DNA of 64,000 nt from Allocoprobacillus merdigallinarum (GTDB lineage: Bacteria; Bacillota_I; Bacilli_A; Erysipelotrichales; Coprobacillaceae): positions 18,505 to 82,504 of the forward strand of contig DWZO01000067.1 in NCBI GenBank assembly GCA_019117525.1, given 5' to 3'. How positions within the stretch are numbered: the stretch's first letter is position 1; every line of letters begins with the position of its first letter. Both the position numbers and the translations under genes were made by a program. A model generated the notes under the pieces. It worked only from the letters and a program-made list of their open reading frames with translations. It was not told where the DNA came from and ran no database searches. Positions 42,009-50,546 of the stretch are shown piece after piece.

Positions 42009-43352
42009 ATGGATCAAAGTCGAAAATCTACAGATTTGATTTATGGTAGTATAGCAAAATCTATTTTTTGGTTTTCAATCCCACTTTTGATTGGAAATCT
42101 ATTCCAGCAACTATATAATACTGTAGATGCATATGTCGTAGGGAATTATGTTTCTAAACAGGCATTGGCTGCTGTTGGGGCGTCTTCACCTATCACAAAT
42201 ATGCTTATTGGTTTTTTTATGGGATTGGCAACAGGTGCAGGAGTTGTGATTGCTCAATACTACGGAGCCAATGATTCTAAAAGATTAAAACAGGCTATTC
42301 ATAGTTCAGCAGCTTTAACGATTGTTATGGCTATTTTCTTAACGATTGTTGGTGTTTTATTCACTAATCCACTTCTACATATGATAGGTATACCTGCAGA
42401 TGTGTTTCCTGAATCATCAACATATTTAACAATTTATTTTGGTGGAATCACTTTTGCATTAATTTATAATATGGGGGCAGGTGTTTTACGTGCTGTTGGA
42501 GATTCAAAAAGGCCACTCTATTTTCTAGTAGCAGCCTGTTTAACAAATATTGTGTTAGATTTATTGTTAGTGAGAGGTTTCCATATGGGTGTGGCAGGAG
42601 CAGCTATTGCGACTGATGTTTCTCAGGCATTAAGTGCTTTACTGGTTTGTATTGTCTTGATGAAAAGTGATGAAGTCTATGCTTTAAAAATAAGAAAAAT
42701 TCGTTTTCATCTTCCTATTTTAAAGCGTATTATTATGATTGGATTGCCTACGGCTTTACAACAAAGTATTGTGTCTTTATCTAATGTCGTGGTGCAATCT
42801 TATGTCAATGTTTTTGGCTCAGATGTTGTGGCAGGTTATTCAGCAACGATTCGTATTGATGGTTTTGTGAATTTGCCTTTACAAAGTTTTAATATGGCGA
42901 TTACAACATTTGTTGGACAAAATATTGGAGCTAAGCGATATGATCGTGTCAAACGTGGTTCAAAGATAGCTTTATGGATGACTTTTGCGGTTGTGGGAGC
43001 TATGACTGTCTTTTTATTCTTCTTTGGAAGAGATGTTATTCGTATCTTTAATAGCGATCAGGCAGTAGTAGAAGCAGGATGGAAAATGTTATTTGCCTTT
43101 TTAACATGTTATATGTTATTACCAATTGTGCAGATTTATAATGGTGTTTTAAGAGGAGCTGGAAAATCATCTATCCCAATGTATATTATGGTATTTAATT
43201 TTGTTATTTTAAGACAGATTTATTTAGCTATTGTAACCTCAATGACATCTGATGTTTTCTTTGTTTTCTTTGGCTGGCCAGTGACATGGATCAGTGCTGC
43301 TATTATGTTTATTATTTATTATCATAAAGTGAAATGGCTACCTGATGATTAA
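42009..43352 (+). CDS. MATE family efflux transporter
   Basis: 447 residues, twelve predicted transmembrane helices in two homologous halves. FSIPLLIGNLFQQLYNTVDAYVVG and GAGVLRAVGDSKRPLYF / GVLRGAGKSSIPMY are the paired MATE motifs. Exports drugs or cationic compounds in exchange for Na+ or H+. AAAGGGG before ATG 42009; own promoter (TACAAT) and terminator. Confidence 0.93.
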   Translation: MDQSRKSTDLIYGSIAKSIFWFSIPLLIGNLFQQLYNTVDAYVVGNYVSKQALAAVGASSPITNMLIGFFMGLATGAGVVIAQYYGANDSKRLKQAIHSSAALTIVMAIFLTIVGVLFTNPLLHMIGIPADVFPESSTYLTIYFGGITFALIYNMGAGVLRAVGDSKRPLYFLVAACLTNIVLDLLLVRGFHMGVAGAAIATDVSQALSALLVCIVLMKSDEVYALKIRKIRFHLPILKRIIMIGLPTALQQSIVSLSNVVVQSYVNVFGSDVVAGYSATIRIDGFVNLPLQSFNMAITTFVGQNIGAKRYDRVKRGSKIALWMTFAVVGAMTVFLFFFGRDVIRIFNSDQAVVEAGWKMLFAFLTCYMLLPIVQIYNGVLRGAGKSSIPMYIMVFNFVILRQIYLAIVTSMTSDVFFVFFGWPVTWISAAIMFIIYYHKVKWLPDD

Positions 43353-43377
43353 GTTTTCCTTTCTGGAAAACTTTTTT
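43351..43377 (+). terminator. Terminator of MATE gene
   Basis: AAGTTTTCC-TTTCT-GGAAAACTT, then TTTT; begins at the stop codon. Confidence 0.8.
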
Positions 43378-43384
43378 AATAAAA

Positions 43385-43406
43385 AAATGCATGAAAACAT
43401 GCATTT
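43385..43406 (-). terminator. Terminator of ispH
   Basis: Minus strand AAATGCATG-TTTT-CATGCATTT followed by TTTT; overlaps the ispH stop codon. Confidence 0.8.
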
Positions 43407-44316
43407 AGTCTAATATTTTTGTTAAGTCTATCGGTTGTTTAAAGAAGGTCTGAGGATCATTTTCATTAAATTGATGTAAGAATTCTATAACTTGATTTGT
43501 TAAATAGGTTGGTGTAGATGCACCTGAAGAGACTGCAGCTTTCTTTTTCCCTTTTAACCAGTTAATATTTAAATCATCAAGACTCTCAATCATATGAACT
43601 TCTTTCTTTTCACTAGCAATGCTTGCTAGTTTTTGAGTATTGTTAGAATGAGGATCACCCACAATGAAAACAATATCAATATCTTCTTCCATGTTTTTAA
43701 TAGCTTCTTGTCTGATTTTCGTTGCTGTACAAGTTTCTTTTTCGATTGTGACATGAGGAAGTATCGTTTTGGCATACTCACATAAATCATAGACATCGTA
43801 TAAAGACATGGTTGTCTGATTCGTCATCACATAATGCTTATTTGGATCCATCATTTGAATATCATTTTTGCTGGTAATCAAATGAACTCGTTTTTCATCA
43901 ATAGAAATAGCACCTTCAGCTTCAGGATGTCCTTTTTTTCCAATATATAAAATGTCATATCTTTCATTCAATTTCTCTTTGATTAAATCATGTGTCTTAA
44001 TCACATCTAAACATGAGGCATCAATGACATTGAGGCCTTTATTTTTCGCTTTTTCAAATACCTGCTCACTAGCACCATGAGCAGTGACAATGACAGTTCC
44101 ATGTTGAATCTGATCTAATAATTCTAGACGTGTTTGACCAGGAATATCAATTGTCTGAATACCTCTTTCTTTTAATGCATCAACAATATATTGATTATGA
44201 ACAATCATTCCTAAGATATAAATAGGTTGTTGTTCATTTTGTGCGTTTTTAGCTATTTCAATAGCACGGACGACACCTTTACAGTATCCTCTTGGGGTAA
44301 TAGCTTTCACTTGCAT
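43405..44316 (-). CDS. ispH: 4-hydroxy-3-methylbut-2-enyl diphosphate reductase
   Basis: Last step of the MEP isoprenoid pathway, a [4Fe-4S] enzyme. 303 residues. The three cluster cysteines are in RGYCKGVVRAI (C12), IDASCLDV and KETCTATKIRQ, with TAHGAS and PHSNNTQKL also conserved. The partner ispG is at 52432-53493. A divergent merR gene starts upstream. Confidence 0.96.
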   Translation of the reverse strand: MQVKAITPRGYCKGVVRAIEIAKNAQNEQQPIYILGMIVHNQYIVDALKERGIQTIDIPGQTRLELLDQIQHGTVIVTAHGASEQVFEKAKNKGLNVIDASCLDVIKTHDLIKEKLNERYDILYIGKKGHPEAEGAISIDEKRVHLITSKNDIQMMDPNKHYVMTNQTTMSLYDVYDLCEYAKTILPHVTIEKETCTATKIRQEAIKNMEEDIDIVFIVGDPHSNNTQKLASIASEKKEVHMIESLDDLNINWLKGKKKAAVSSGASTPTYLTNQVIEFLHQFNENDPQTFFKQPIDLTKILD

Positions 44317-44398
44317 ACCTTTTCACCTCCACTTCATTGTATCATAATTTCTTGTGATGATGAAGAAATCTTTATATAATGAAAGCAGGTGGTTGATG

Positions 44399-44971
44399 AT
44401 GCATATTCAGGAAGTTTCTCAACAATTAAATTTATCTAAGAAAGCGATTATGATTTATGAACAAAAAGGGCTCATTCATCCTCAAAAAGATGTTCATGGT
44501 TATCGTGTTTATCAACACAAAGATATTGAAAGATTGATGCAGATTAAATGTTTAAGACAACTTGATTTCTCTATTTCTCAAATTAAAGATATACTGATCA
44601 ATAATCAATATGATATTTTTGATCTGAAAAAAGAAGAATATGAAAAACAGATTTTTGATATTGAAACATCATTACAATATATTGATGATGTGAAAAAGAG
44701 TTTGACGCAAAAACAGACATTAGATAATTTAAGCCATCAGCTAGAACAAACCAAACAATTGAAAAAAATCAATTCTTCTACACAAACCATCCTACCCTTT
44801 GAAAAAATCATAATTTGTTTATCTATTTTTATTTATGCTTTATTTTTATTTGATAATGACTCATTTTTATCTATATTGGCTTCTTTAGCCATGTTACTTA
44901 TTTTAGTGATTCACTTTTCTTCTACATTTAGACTGTTTTTATATGAAATTTATCAAAAAATAAAAAAATAG
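44399..44971 (+). CDS. MerR family regulator with C-terminal membrane helices
   Basis: 190 residues. The MerR helix-turn-helix and wing lie in 1-70 (MHIQEVSQQLNLSKKAIMIY, GYRVYQHKDIERLMQI). A dimerisation coiled coil spans about 75-125. Two hydrophobic segments at 135-151 and 155-173 form a membrane hairpin, which is unusual for MerR proteins. AGGTGG lies 6 nt before ATG 44399; TATAAT at 44375-44380. Its stop codon immediately precedes a promoter with MerR geometry driving the MutS-like gene. Confidence 0.82.
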   Translation: MHIQEVSQQLNLSKKAIMIYEQKGLIHPQKDVHGYRVYQHKDIERLMQIKCLRQLDFSISQIKDILINNQYDIFDLKKEEYEKQIFDIETSLQYIDDVKKSLTQKQTLDNLSHQLEQTKQLKKINSSTQTILPFEKIIICLSIFIYALFLFDNDSFLSILASLAMLLILVIHFSSTFRLFLYEIYQKIKK

Positions 44972-45002
44972 TTGCTTTACCCCAAGGGTAGTGCTGTAAA
45001 GT
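44972..45002 (+). promoter_or_regulatory. MerR-type promoter with operator in a 19-bp spacer
   Basis: TTGCTT (44972-44977), 19-bp spacer, TAAAGT (44997-45002). Inside the spacer TACCC (44978-44982) and GGGTA (44986-44990) form an inverted repeat of the kind bound by MerR activators, which untwist over-long spacers. Confidence 0.6.
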
Positions 45003-45021
45003 CAAGGTGAGGTGAGATACC

Positions 45022-46590
45022 ATGATGATATTTTGGGTAGCTATTTTACTGATATTGATAGTGATTATGGTTTTGAAAGGCTTATGGAATGTTTTTATGC
45101 ATAAACGATTAGTTCAACTGTTTCCATATCAGCTTGAAAAGGATGAAATAGAATGGAATGAGGAATATGCTGAAACTTTAAAAGAAAAAGCAATATCTAA
45201 ACAGGAAATTGATGATTTTCAGTTATTAAAAGTTTTACAGAAATGTGACTTTACTTATACGAATATAGGTAGAGAATATATGTATGGTCGTATGTTATCA
45301 AAACAATGTGATCATCGTTTGTTAGAAATGATGGTTCAGCGTTATCAGAATCCTCAAATCTTATCTGATACACTTTATCATCTTTATCAGTTAAGTAAAG
45401 AATATGACGCATGTTTAGGCTTGTTTCAGCATTCTCAAGTCTTTTCGTTATGGGAAAGACGACTTATCATGTGCTTAGGTTTTTGTCCGATTGTATTTAT
45501 CATCATGTGGTTTTTCTTAGGTGAGCTGATTTTTTTACCACTTTGTATATATGCAGCTTTGATGATTCTTTTGAATACTTATTATAGTCAACGTACAAAG
45601 ACCATTGTGACGGAAACAATGAGTTATTGTTTTATGATTGAAGCATTATCACATTTGGTTAAACATTGTGTTTTTCCTGAAGAAGATATTCAAAAATTAA
45701 AGCCAATGCTTAAAAAAGCAAAGAGATATACAGTATTGGCACGTGTCATTTATAAGATTTCTAAAATAGATGTTTTCTATTTCACACAGACAATCCAAAG
45801 CTTCTTTATGTTATCACTACATCAATATCTCATATTATTAAAGCATCAAGAAGACATGGAAAGCTATATGCTTACTTTCTATGAATATTTAGGAACTGCA
45901 GATGTTGCTTTAAGTGTGCGATTAGTACGTGAACGTTATGTCACGTGTTTGCCTGAATTAACACAAGACAAACAGCTTTCGTTTGTCGAAGCTTACCATC
46001 CTTTAATTTCTAATCCTGTGAAAAATAGTTTTTCAACAACACGTTCTTGTATGATTACAGGATCCAATGCATCAGGTAAGTCTACATTCTTAAAAATGAT
46101 TGGTATCAATATGCTGATGGCGAAAACTTTGCATACATGTTTTGCAGATGAATGGAAGTGTTATCATTATACGATTCATAGTGCCATTCATATGAAAGAT
46201 GATTTAACATCAGGAGATAGTTATTATGTAAAAGAAATTAAAACTTTAAAAGCCATGATAGATGATGTGAAAGAAAAGGATTGTATGATCTTTATTGATG
46301 AAATTTTAAGAGGAACAAATGAAAAAGAACGTGTGATGATTTCTCAGGCTATTTTGACTTATTTATTTCAAAGTTCATCATTGATTTTGGTGACAACACA
46401 TGATTTATCTTTGGTTGAAAAGTTTCCTTGGATTGATCAGTATTGTTTCCGTGATGCGATTGTGAATAATCAATTATCCTGCGATTATAAAATACATCAG
46501 GGACGTTGTACAGTAGGAAATGCGATTGCATTATTAGAAATTTATGGATATGATGCAGACATTATCAATGCTATAAGAAAGCCTAACTAG
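45022..46590 (+). CDS. Membrane-associated MutS-like ATPase
   Basis: 522 residues. The C-terminal third is a MutS domain V ATPase: Walker A TGSNASGKST (about 345-354), Walker B IFIDEILRGTN (about 424-434), and a terminal TTHD switch. The N-terminus has a transmembrane helix (MIFWVAILLILIVIMVL), and a second hydrophobic pair lies at about 150-190. No MutS mismatch-recognition domain is present, so a canonical mismatch repair role is unlikely. Such membrane MutS-related proteins are uncharacterised. GAGGTGAG before ATG 45022. Confidence 0.8.
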   Translation: MMIFWVAILLILIVIMVLKGLWNVFMHKRLVQLFPYQLEKDEIEWNEEYAETLKEKAISKQEIDDFQLLKVLQKCDFTYTNIGREYMYGRMLSKQCDHRLLEMMVQRYQNPQILSDTLYHLYQLSKEYDACLGLFQHSQVFSLWERRLIMCLGFCPIVFIIMWFFLGELIFLPLCIYAALMILLNTYYSQRTKTIVTETMSYCFMIEALSHLVKHCVFPEEDIQKLKPMLKKAKRYTVLARVIYKISKIDVFYFTQTIQSFFMLSLHQYLILLKHQEDMESYMLTFYEYLGTADVALSVRLVRERYVTCLPELTQDKQLSFVEAYHPLISNPVKNSFSTTRSCMITGSNASGKSTFLKMIGINMLMAKTLHTCFADEWKCYHYTIHSAIHMKDDLTSGDSYYVKEIKTLKAMIDDVKEKDCMIFIDEILRGTNEKERVMISQAILTYLFQSSSLILVTTHDLSLVEKFPWIDQYCFRDAIVNNQLSCDYKIHQGRCTVGNAIALLEIYGYDADIINAIRKPN

Positions 46591-46598
46591 GCTTTCTT
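46575..46598. terminator. Shared hairpin over both stop codons
   Basis: AAGAAAGCCTA-AC-TAGGCTTTCTT. The stops of the converging MutS-like and YqfQ-like genes both lie in it; the T run is weak. Confidence 0.55.
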
Positions 46599-46918
46599 AC
46601 TGGTAACATATTTTCAAAAGTCTGTGGTTCCACTTGAACATTTTTATCAATATCCTCATCTATGTCATCTAAATCAAAACTCTTCACAGCTTTAACAACA
46701 CGGAAAGCTGTTTTGGCGTTATGCAAAACAGGACGTAATTGATTGATAATAGGAATGAGCTGATTAGCCGTATAAAGTGTTTTTTGAGCTGTCTGAATCG
46801 TTGATGAAAGATTCATCTGATGAAGTGAATATCTCATAGATTGTAATAATGATGGTTTTTGATACATCATTGGTGGATAATAGGGATAAAAATCATAGGG
46901 TGGATATTGTGGATACAT
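46583..46918 (-). CDS. YqfQ/VrrA-like protein
   Basis: 111 residues, Pro/Tyr-rich N-terminus (MYPQYPPYDFYPYYPPMM), helical middle, acidic tail (DLDDIDEDID). Its place between ispH and the cshB-like helicase and endonuclease IV genes is that of B. subtilis yqfQ. Assignment is mainly by synteny. AGGAGG lies 8 nt before ATG 46918. Confidence 0.6.
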   Translation of the reverse strand: MYPQYPPYDFYPYYPPMMYQKPSLLQSMRYSLHQMNLSSTIQTAQKTLYTANQLIPIINQLRPVLHNAKTAFRVVKAVKSFDLDDIDEDIDKNVQVEPQTFENMLPVRKPS

Positions 46919-47031
46919 GATTAACACCTCCTATGTTAAGATATGTTAAAAGAAAAAAGATGATACTTGTGTTTTGGATAAAGAAAAATAACGACTTTGA
47001 AGAGAAATCATCAAAATCGTCATGAGATATT

Positions 47032-47655
47032 TTATGCTCTTTGTTTATAAATGAGAAGATTAACAATACTGCCAAGCATGATATAAATCATCCAAAAAAG
47101 AATAAATCCAACATAGGAAGCATCAAGAAGAGGATATGGAGCAGTTCCTAAGCCACTTGTCATGATGTTATATGCCATAGATAAAGGAATGAATGTTAAT
47201 GTCCATATATTTATGGACCAAAATAATTGTTTGGCTTTTGTCTGAGAAGATTGATCTGATATGACCATACCAATACCATAAATCATACATCCAAAAATAA
47301 TCAAAATGAGTCCGGTGAGTGTTGCTATGGCAGTCTGTTCTTCATTCCATATCATGGCAGCAACAATCAATCCAAGGGCATTCATTGTCGTTGCAACAAT
47401 TGTAAAAATGACACCATTAGGTTTTTCGTGTACTGATATAGACTCATGAGGAGCGGGTTCAATACCTTTGAGTAAATAGTCTGTTGTTACTTCAAAAAAG
47501 TCACTCAATAAAATAATCTTTTCAATGTCTGGTAAAGTTTGTTCGCTTTCCCATTTAGAAACGGATTGTCGTGAAACACCAATTTGATTGGCAAGTTCTT
47601 CTTGTGATATCCCTTTTACTTTTCTTAAATGTTGTATTCTATCAGCAATATTCAT
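47032..47655 (-). CDS. XRE regulator fused to membrane domain
   Basis: 207 residues: an N-terminal XRE helix-turn-helix (GISQEELANQIGVSRQSVSKWESEQTLPDIEKIILLSDFF split over residues 16-55), then four hydrophobic helices from about 83 to 202. Target unknown; no adjacent operon partner, so autoregulation is likely. AGGAGACT before ATG 47655. Confidence 0.85.
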   Translation of the reverse strand: MNIADRIQHLRKVKGISQEELANQIGVSRQSVSKWESEQTLPDIEKIILLSDFFEVTTDYLLKGIEPAPHESISVHEKPNGVIFTIVATTMNALGLIVAAMIWNEEQTAIATLTGLILIIFGCMIYGIGMVISDQSSQTKAKQLFWSINIWTLTFIPLSMAYNIMTSGLGTAPYPLLDASYVGFILFWMIYIMLGSIVNLLIYKQRA

Positions 47656-47955
47656 ATATAGTCTCCTTTCTTAGGCACCTATATTATAACAAAGATTGTA
47701 GAAGCAATACTACCAACTGATGTGGTCATTTTGACAACTTTTACGTTCTTTTTGTCACTTTGTTTGCTTTTGCTTCATAAAAGGCTTTTTATTATTGTAT
47801 CTAGGATTATTTGTAATATCAAGATATATGTCAAATATGTCTTTCCATCTTTTTCGCTTTGACAAATAATCAAAGAAAATATAAGATTTTATCAAAGTTT
47901 TTTGCTTTTTTAAAAGTTTTAGTGTATAATCATATGGCTAAAAGGAGGCGATTAT
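47656..47955. other. Divergent intergenic region
   Basis: Holds the XRE promoter (minus strand TATAAT near 47685-47690), the motif ACTACCAACT (47709-47718) also found before another XRE gene, a GTAG-N8-CTAC inverted repeat, and the helicase promoter. No ORF. Confidence 0.5.
47902..47930 (+). promoter_or_regulatory. Promoter of DEAD-box helicase gene
   Basis: TTGCTT (47902-47907), 17-bp spacer, TATAAT (47925-47930). Confidence 0.65.
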
Positions 47956-49326
47956 ATGAAATTATTTGAACAATATCAATTTCAACCTTTTGTAAAAGAA
48001 ACATTACAAAAGTTGAATTTTCAATCACCAACAGAAATTCAAAAATCAGTCATTCCACTTGTTTATAAACATCGAGATGTGATTGGCATATCACAGACAG
48101 GAACAGGGAAAACACATGCTTTTTTAATTCCAATTATGGATATGATAGAGACATCAGCAGATTGTGTGCAGGCAGTCATTACTGCTCCAACAAGAGAATT
48201 GGCACAACAGATTTATGATCAGGCTAAAGTTTTTACAAATTATAATAAGAATTTAAGGGTTTCATTAATCATTGGTGGTAAAGATAAACAAAAAACAATT
48301 TCAAAGTTGAATGTTCAACCTCATTTGGTTATTGGAACACCTGGACGAATTAAAGATTTATCTTTAGAGGAACAGGCTCTTAAAATTACAACTGCGGATA
48401 TATTTGTCATTGATGAAGCAGATATGACATTAGAGTATGGTTATTTAGAGGATATTGATGCAGTACTGGGAAAGATGAAAGAGAATCTTCAGATGCTTGT
48501 CTTTTCCGCAACAATTCCACAAATGTTAAGACCATTCTTAAAGAAATATATGGACTCACCAAAGATTATAGAAATTGATGAGCATCTATCAACATCACGT
48601 AATATTTCACATTATCTGGTTCCAACGAAACATCGTCAGCGTTATGAAGTTTTAAAAAATATTATGCAGGTCATTGATCCCTACATTTGTATTATCTTCT
48701 GTAATAAACGTGAAGAAGTTGAACAGTTAAGTCATCAGTTGCGTGAAGATGGTTATAAGGTTGGAGAAATACATGGAAATCTGGAACCAAGAGAAAGACG
48801 ACAGATGATGCGTCGTATCAAAAATATGGAATATCAATATATTGTCGCAACTGATATTGCTGCAAGAGGGATTGATATTGATGGTGTCAGTCATATTATT
48901 AATATGGAATTTCCAACTGAGCTAGATTTCTATATTCATCGTAGTGGTCGTTGTGGACGTGGAAAATATACGGGTGAATGTTATAATATGTATGATACGT
49001 ATAATCAACAAATGGTTGAAGCCTTGGAGAAAAAAGGTATTCATTTTGAAGTCAAGGAATTAAAAGGACAGCAGTTTAAACAAAGTCAAGAACGAGAAAA
49101 ACGTAAGACACGTGTTAAACATCAAACTGAGCTGGAGAAGAAAATTTCAGCTATTGTCAGAAAACCAGCTAAAGTGAAACCTGGATATAAGAAAAAACGT
49201 AAAAGACAAATTGAAGCTATGGTTCAAAAAGAAAGACGTGCGATGATTAAACAGGACATTAGAAGACAAAAGAAAGAACGTGCAAAACAGGCACAAAGAG
49301 AAAAACGTGAAAGAGAGGCACAGTAA
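47956..49326 (+). CDS. DEAD-box RNA helicase (CshB-like)
   Basis: 456 residues. Q motif, SQTGTGKTHAFLIP (Walker A), PTRELAQQ, VIDEADMTLEYG (DEAD), FSATIP (SAT) and HRSGRCGRGKYTG (motif VI). A long basic C-terminal tail (about 370-456) for RNA binding. Position next to endonuclease IV matches B. subtilis cshB. AAAGGAGG before ATG 47956. Confidence 0.93.
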   Translation: MKLFEQYQFQPFVKETLQKLNFQSPTEIQKSVIPLVYKHRDVIGISQTGTGKTHAFLIPIMDMIETSADCVQAVITAPTRELAQQIYDQAKVFTNYNKNLRVSLIIGGKDKQKTISKLNVQPHLVIGTPGRIKDLSLEEQALKITTADIFVIDEADMTLEYGYLEDIDAVLGKMKENLQMLVFSATIPQMLRPFLKKYMDSPKIIEIDEHLSTSRNISHYLVPTKHRQRYEVLKNIMQVIDPYICIIFCNKREEVEQLSHQLREDGYKVGEIHGNLEPRERRQMMRRIKNMEYQYIVATDIAARGIDIDGVSHIINMEFPTELDFYIHRSGRCGRGKYTGECYNMYDTYNQQMVEALEKKGIHFEVKELKGQQFKQSQEREKRKTRVKHQTELEKKISAIVRKPAKVKPGYKKKRKRQIEAMVQKERRAMIKQDIRRQKKERAKQAQREKREREAQ

Positions 49327-50189
49327 TGTTGAAGATTGGTAGTCATGTTTCCATGAGTGGAAAAGAAATGATGCTAGGATCAGTGAAAGAAGCTTTATCC
49401 TATGATGCAACGACATTTATGTTTTATACAGGTGCTCCACAAAATACTGCCAGAAAACCAGTGAGTCAGTTACGTGTTGAAGAAGCCAAAGCATTAATGG
49501 CAGAACATCATATTGATATTCAGGATGTTGTTGTTCATGCGCCATACATTATCAATTTGGCAAATACGATTAAGCCTGAAACATTTGAGTTAGCTGTACG
49601 CTTTTTAAAAGAAGAAATTGAAAGATGTGAAGCTATTGGTATCAAACGTTTGGTTTTACATCCTGGTTCTCATGTCAAAGCAGGGGATGAGGCTGGCTTG
49701 GATCAGATTGTAAAAGGATTGAATGAAGTTTTACATGAAGATCAAAAAGTACATATTGCTTTAGAAACAATGGCAGGTAAGGGAAGTGAAGTTGGAAAAA
49801 CTTTTGATCAGCTTCAGTATATTATTGAACATACAAAGTTATCTTCTTTACTGGGTGTTTGTTTGGATACTTGTCATTTACATGATGCAGGTTATGATTT
49901 AACTCATTTTGATGACTTGTTGAAAGAGTTTGATCAAAAGATAGGTTTAGATCGTTTATTGGTTGTTCATGTGAATGATTCTAAAAATGAACGAGGAGCT
50001 CATAAAGATCGTCATGAAAATATTGGATATGGATATATTGGCTTTGATACACTCAATACTATTGTTCATCATCCTCAATTAAAAGATGTTCCAAAGATTC
50101 TTGAAACACCTTATATTGATGGAAAAGCTCCTTATCGTGAAGAAATTAATATGTTTGTTCATCAAACATTTAATAATGGTTTAAAATAA
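49326..50189 (+). CDS. nfo: Endonuclease IV
   Basis: AP endonuclease of base-excision repair, 287 residues, trinuclear zinc enzyme. Ligand motifs: LVLHPGSHVKAGDEAG, CLDTCHLHDAGYD, VVHVNDSKNERGAHKDRHENIGYG split across the domain. One-base overlap with the helicase stop, so co-transcribed. Confidence 0.96.
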   Translation: MLKIGSHVSMSGKEMMLGSVKEALSYDATTFMFYTGAPQNTARKPVSQLRVEEAKALMAEHHIDIQDVVVHAPYIINLANTIKPETFELAVRFLKEEIERCEAIGIKRLVLHPGSHVKAGDEAGLDQIVKGLNEVLHEDQKVHIALETMAGKGSEVGKTFDQLQYIIEHTKLSSLLGVCLDTCHLHDAGYDLTHFDDLLKEFDQKIGLDRLLVVHVNDSKNERGAHKDRHENIGYGYIGFDTLNTIVHHPQLKDVPKILETPYIDGKAPYREEINMFVHQTFNNGLK

Positions 50190-50422
50190 TGATTTAATAA
50201 TACAAGTATTTTTTGACAAGTGAATTCACTTGTCAATTTTTTTATATAGTTTTCTAGAACAAAATGATATTGTTCATGTTGTAAGGCGTATTGATTGTTT
50301 TTAATCATGTTTAATAATCTTTGTTGTGTAGATTGATCAAGTTCGATATCAAATTCTTTTAAAAGAACTTGAAAATCATCTAGTTGAAGTGATGATATAT
50401 ATTCATTGTTTTGATTTGTCAT
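50162..50422 (-). CDS. Hypothetical 86-residue helical protein
   Basis: Not recognised. Mostly helical (LQLDDFQVLLKEFDIELDQS...). AAGGAGG lies 6 nt before ATG 50422, so translation is likely. Its last 28 bp overlap the nfo 3' end, and the nfo terminator palindrome lies inside its coding sequence, where it encodes LTSEFTCQ. Confidence 0.6.
   Translation of the reverse strand: MTNQNNEYISSLQLDDFQVLLKEFDIELDQSTQQRLLNMIKNNQYALQHEQYHFVLENYIKKLTSEFTCQKILVLLNHYFKPLLNV
50213..50243 (+). terminator. nfo terminator inside a convergent gene
   Basis: Perfect 24-bp palindrome, arms TTGACAAGTGAA / TTCACTTGTCAA (50213-50236), followed by seven T. Confidence 0.8.
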
Positions 50423-50546
50423 AATTTCCTCCTTAACTATATCCTATGTAGAAGTTAAGAAAATAGACCACATTTTTGATAAGACTTGCGTCAAATATCA
50501 ATTGTATGATAGAATATGAGCGTTTTAAATAGAAAGGATTAGAAAG

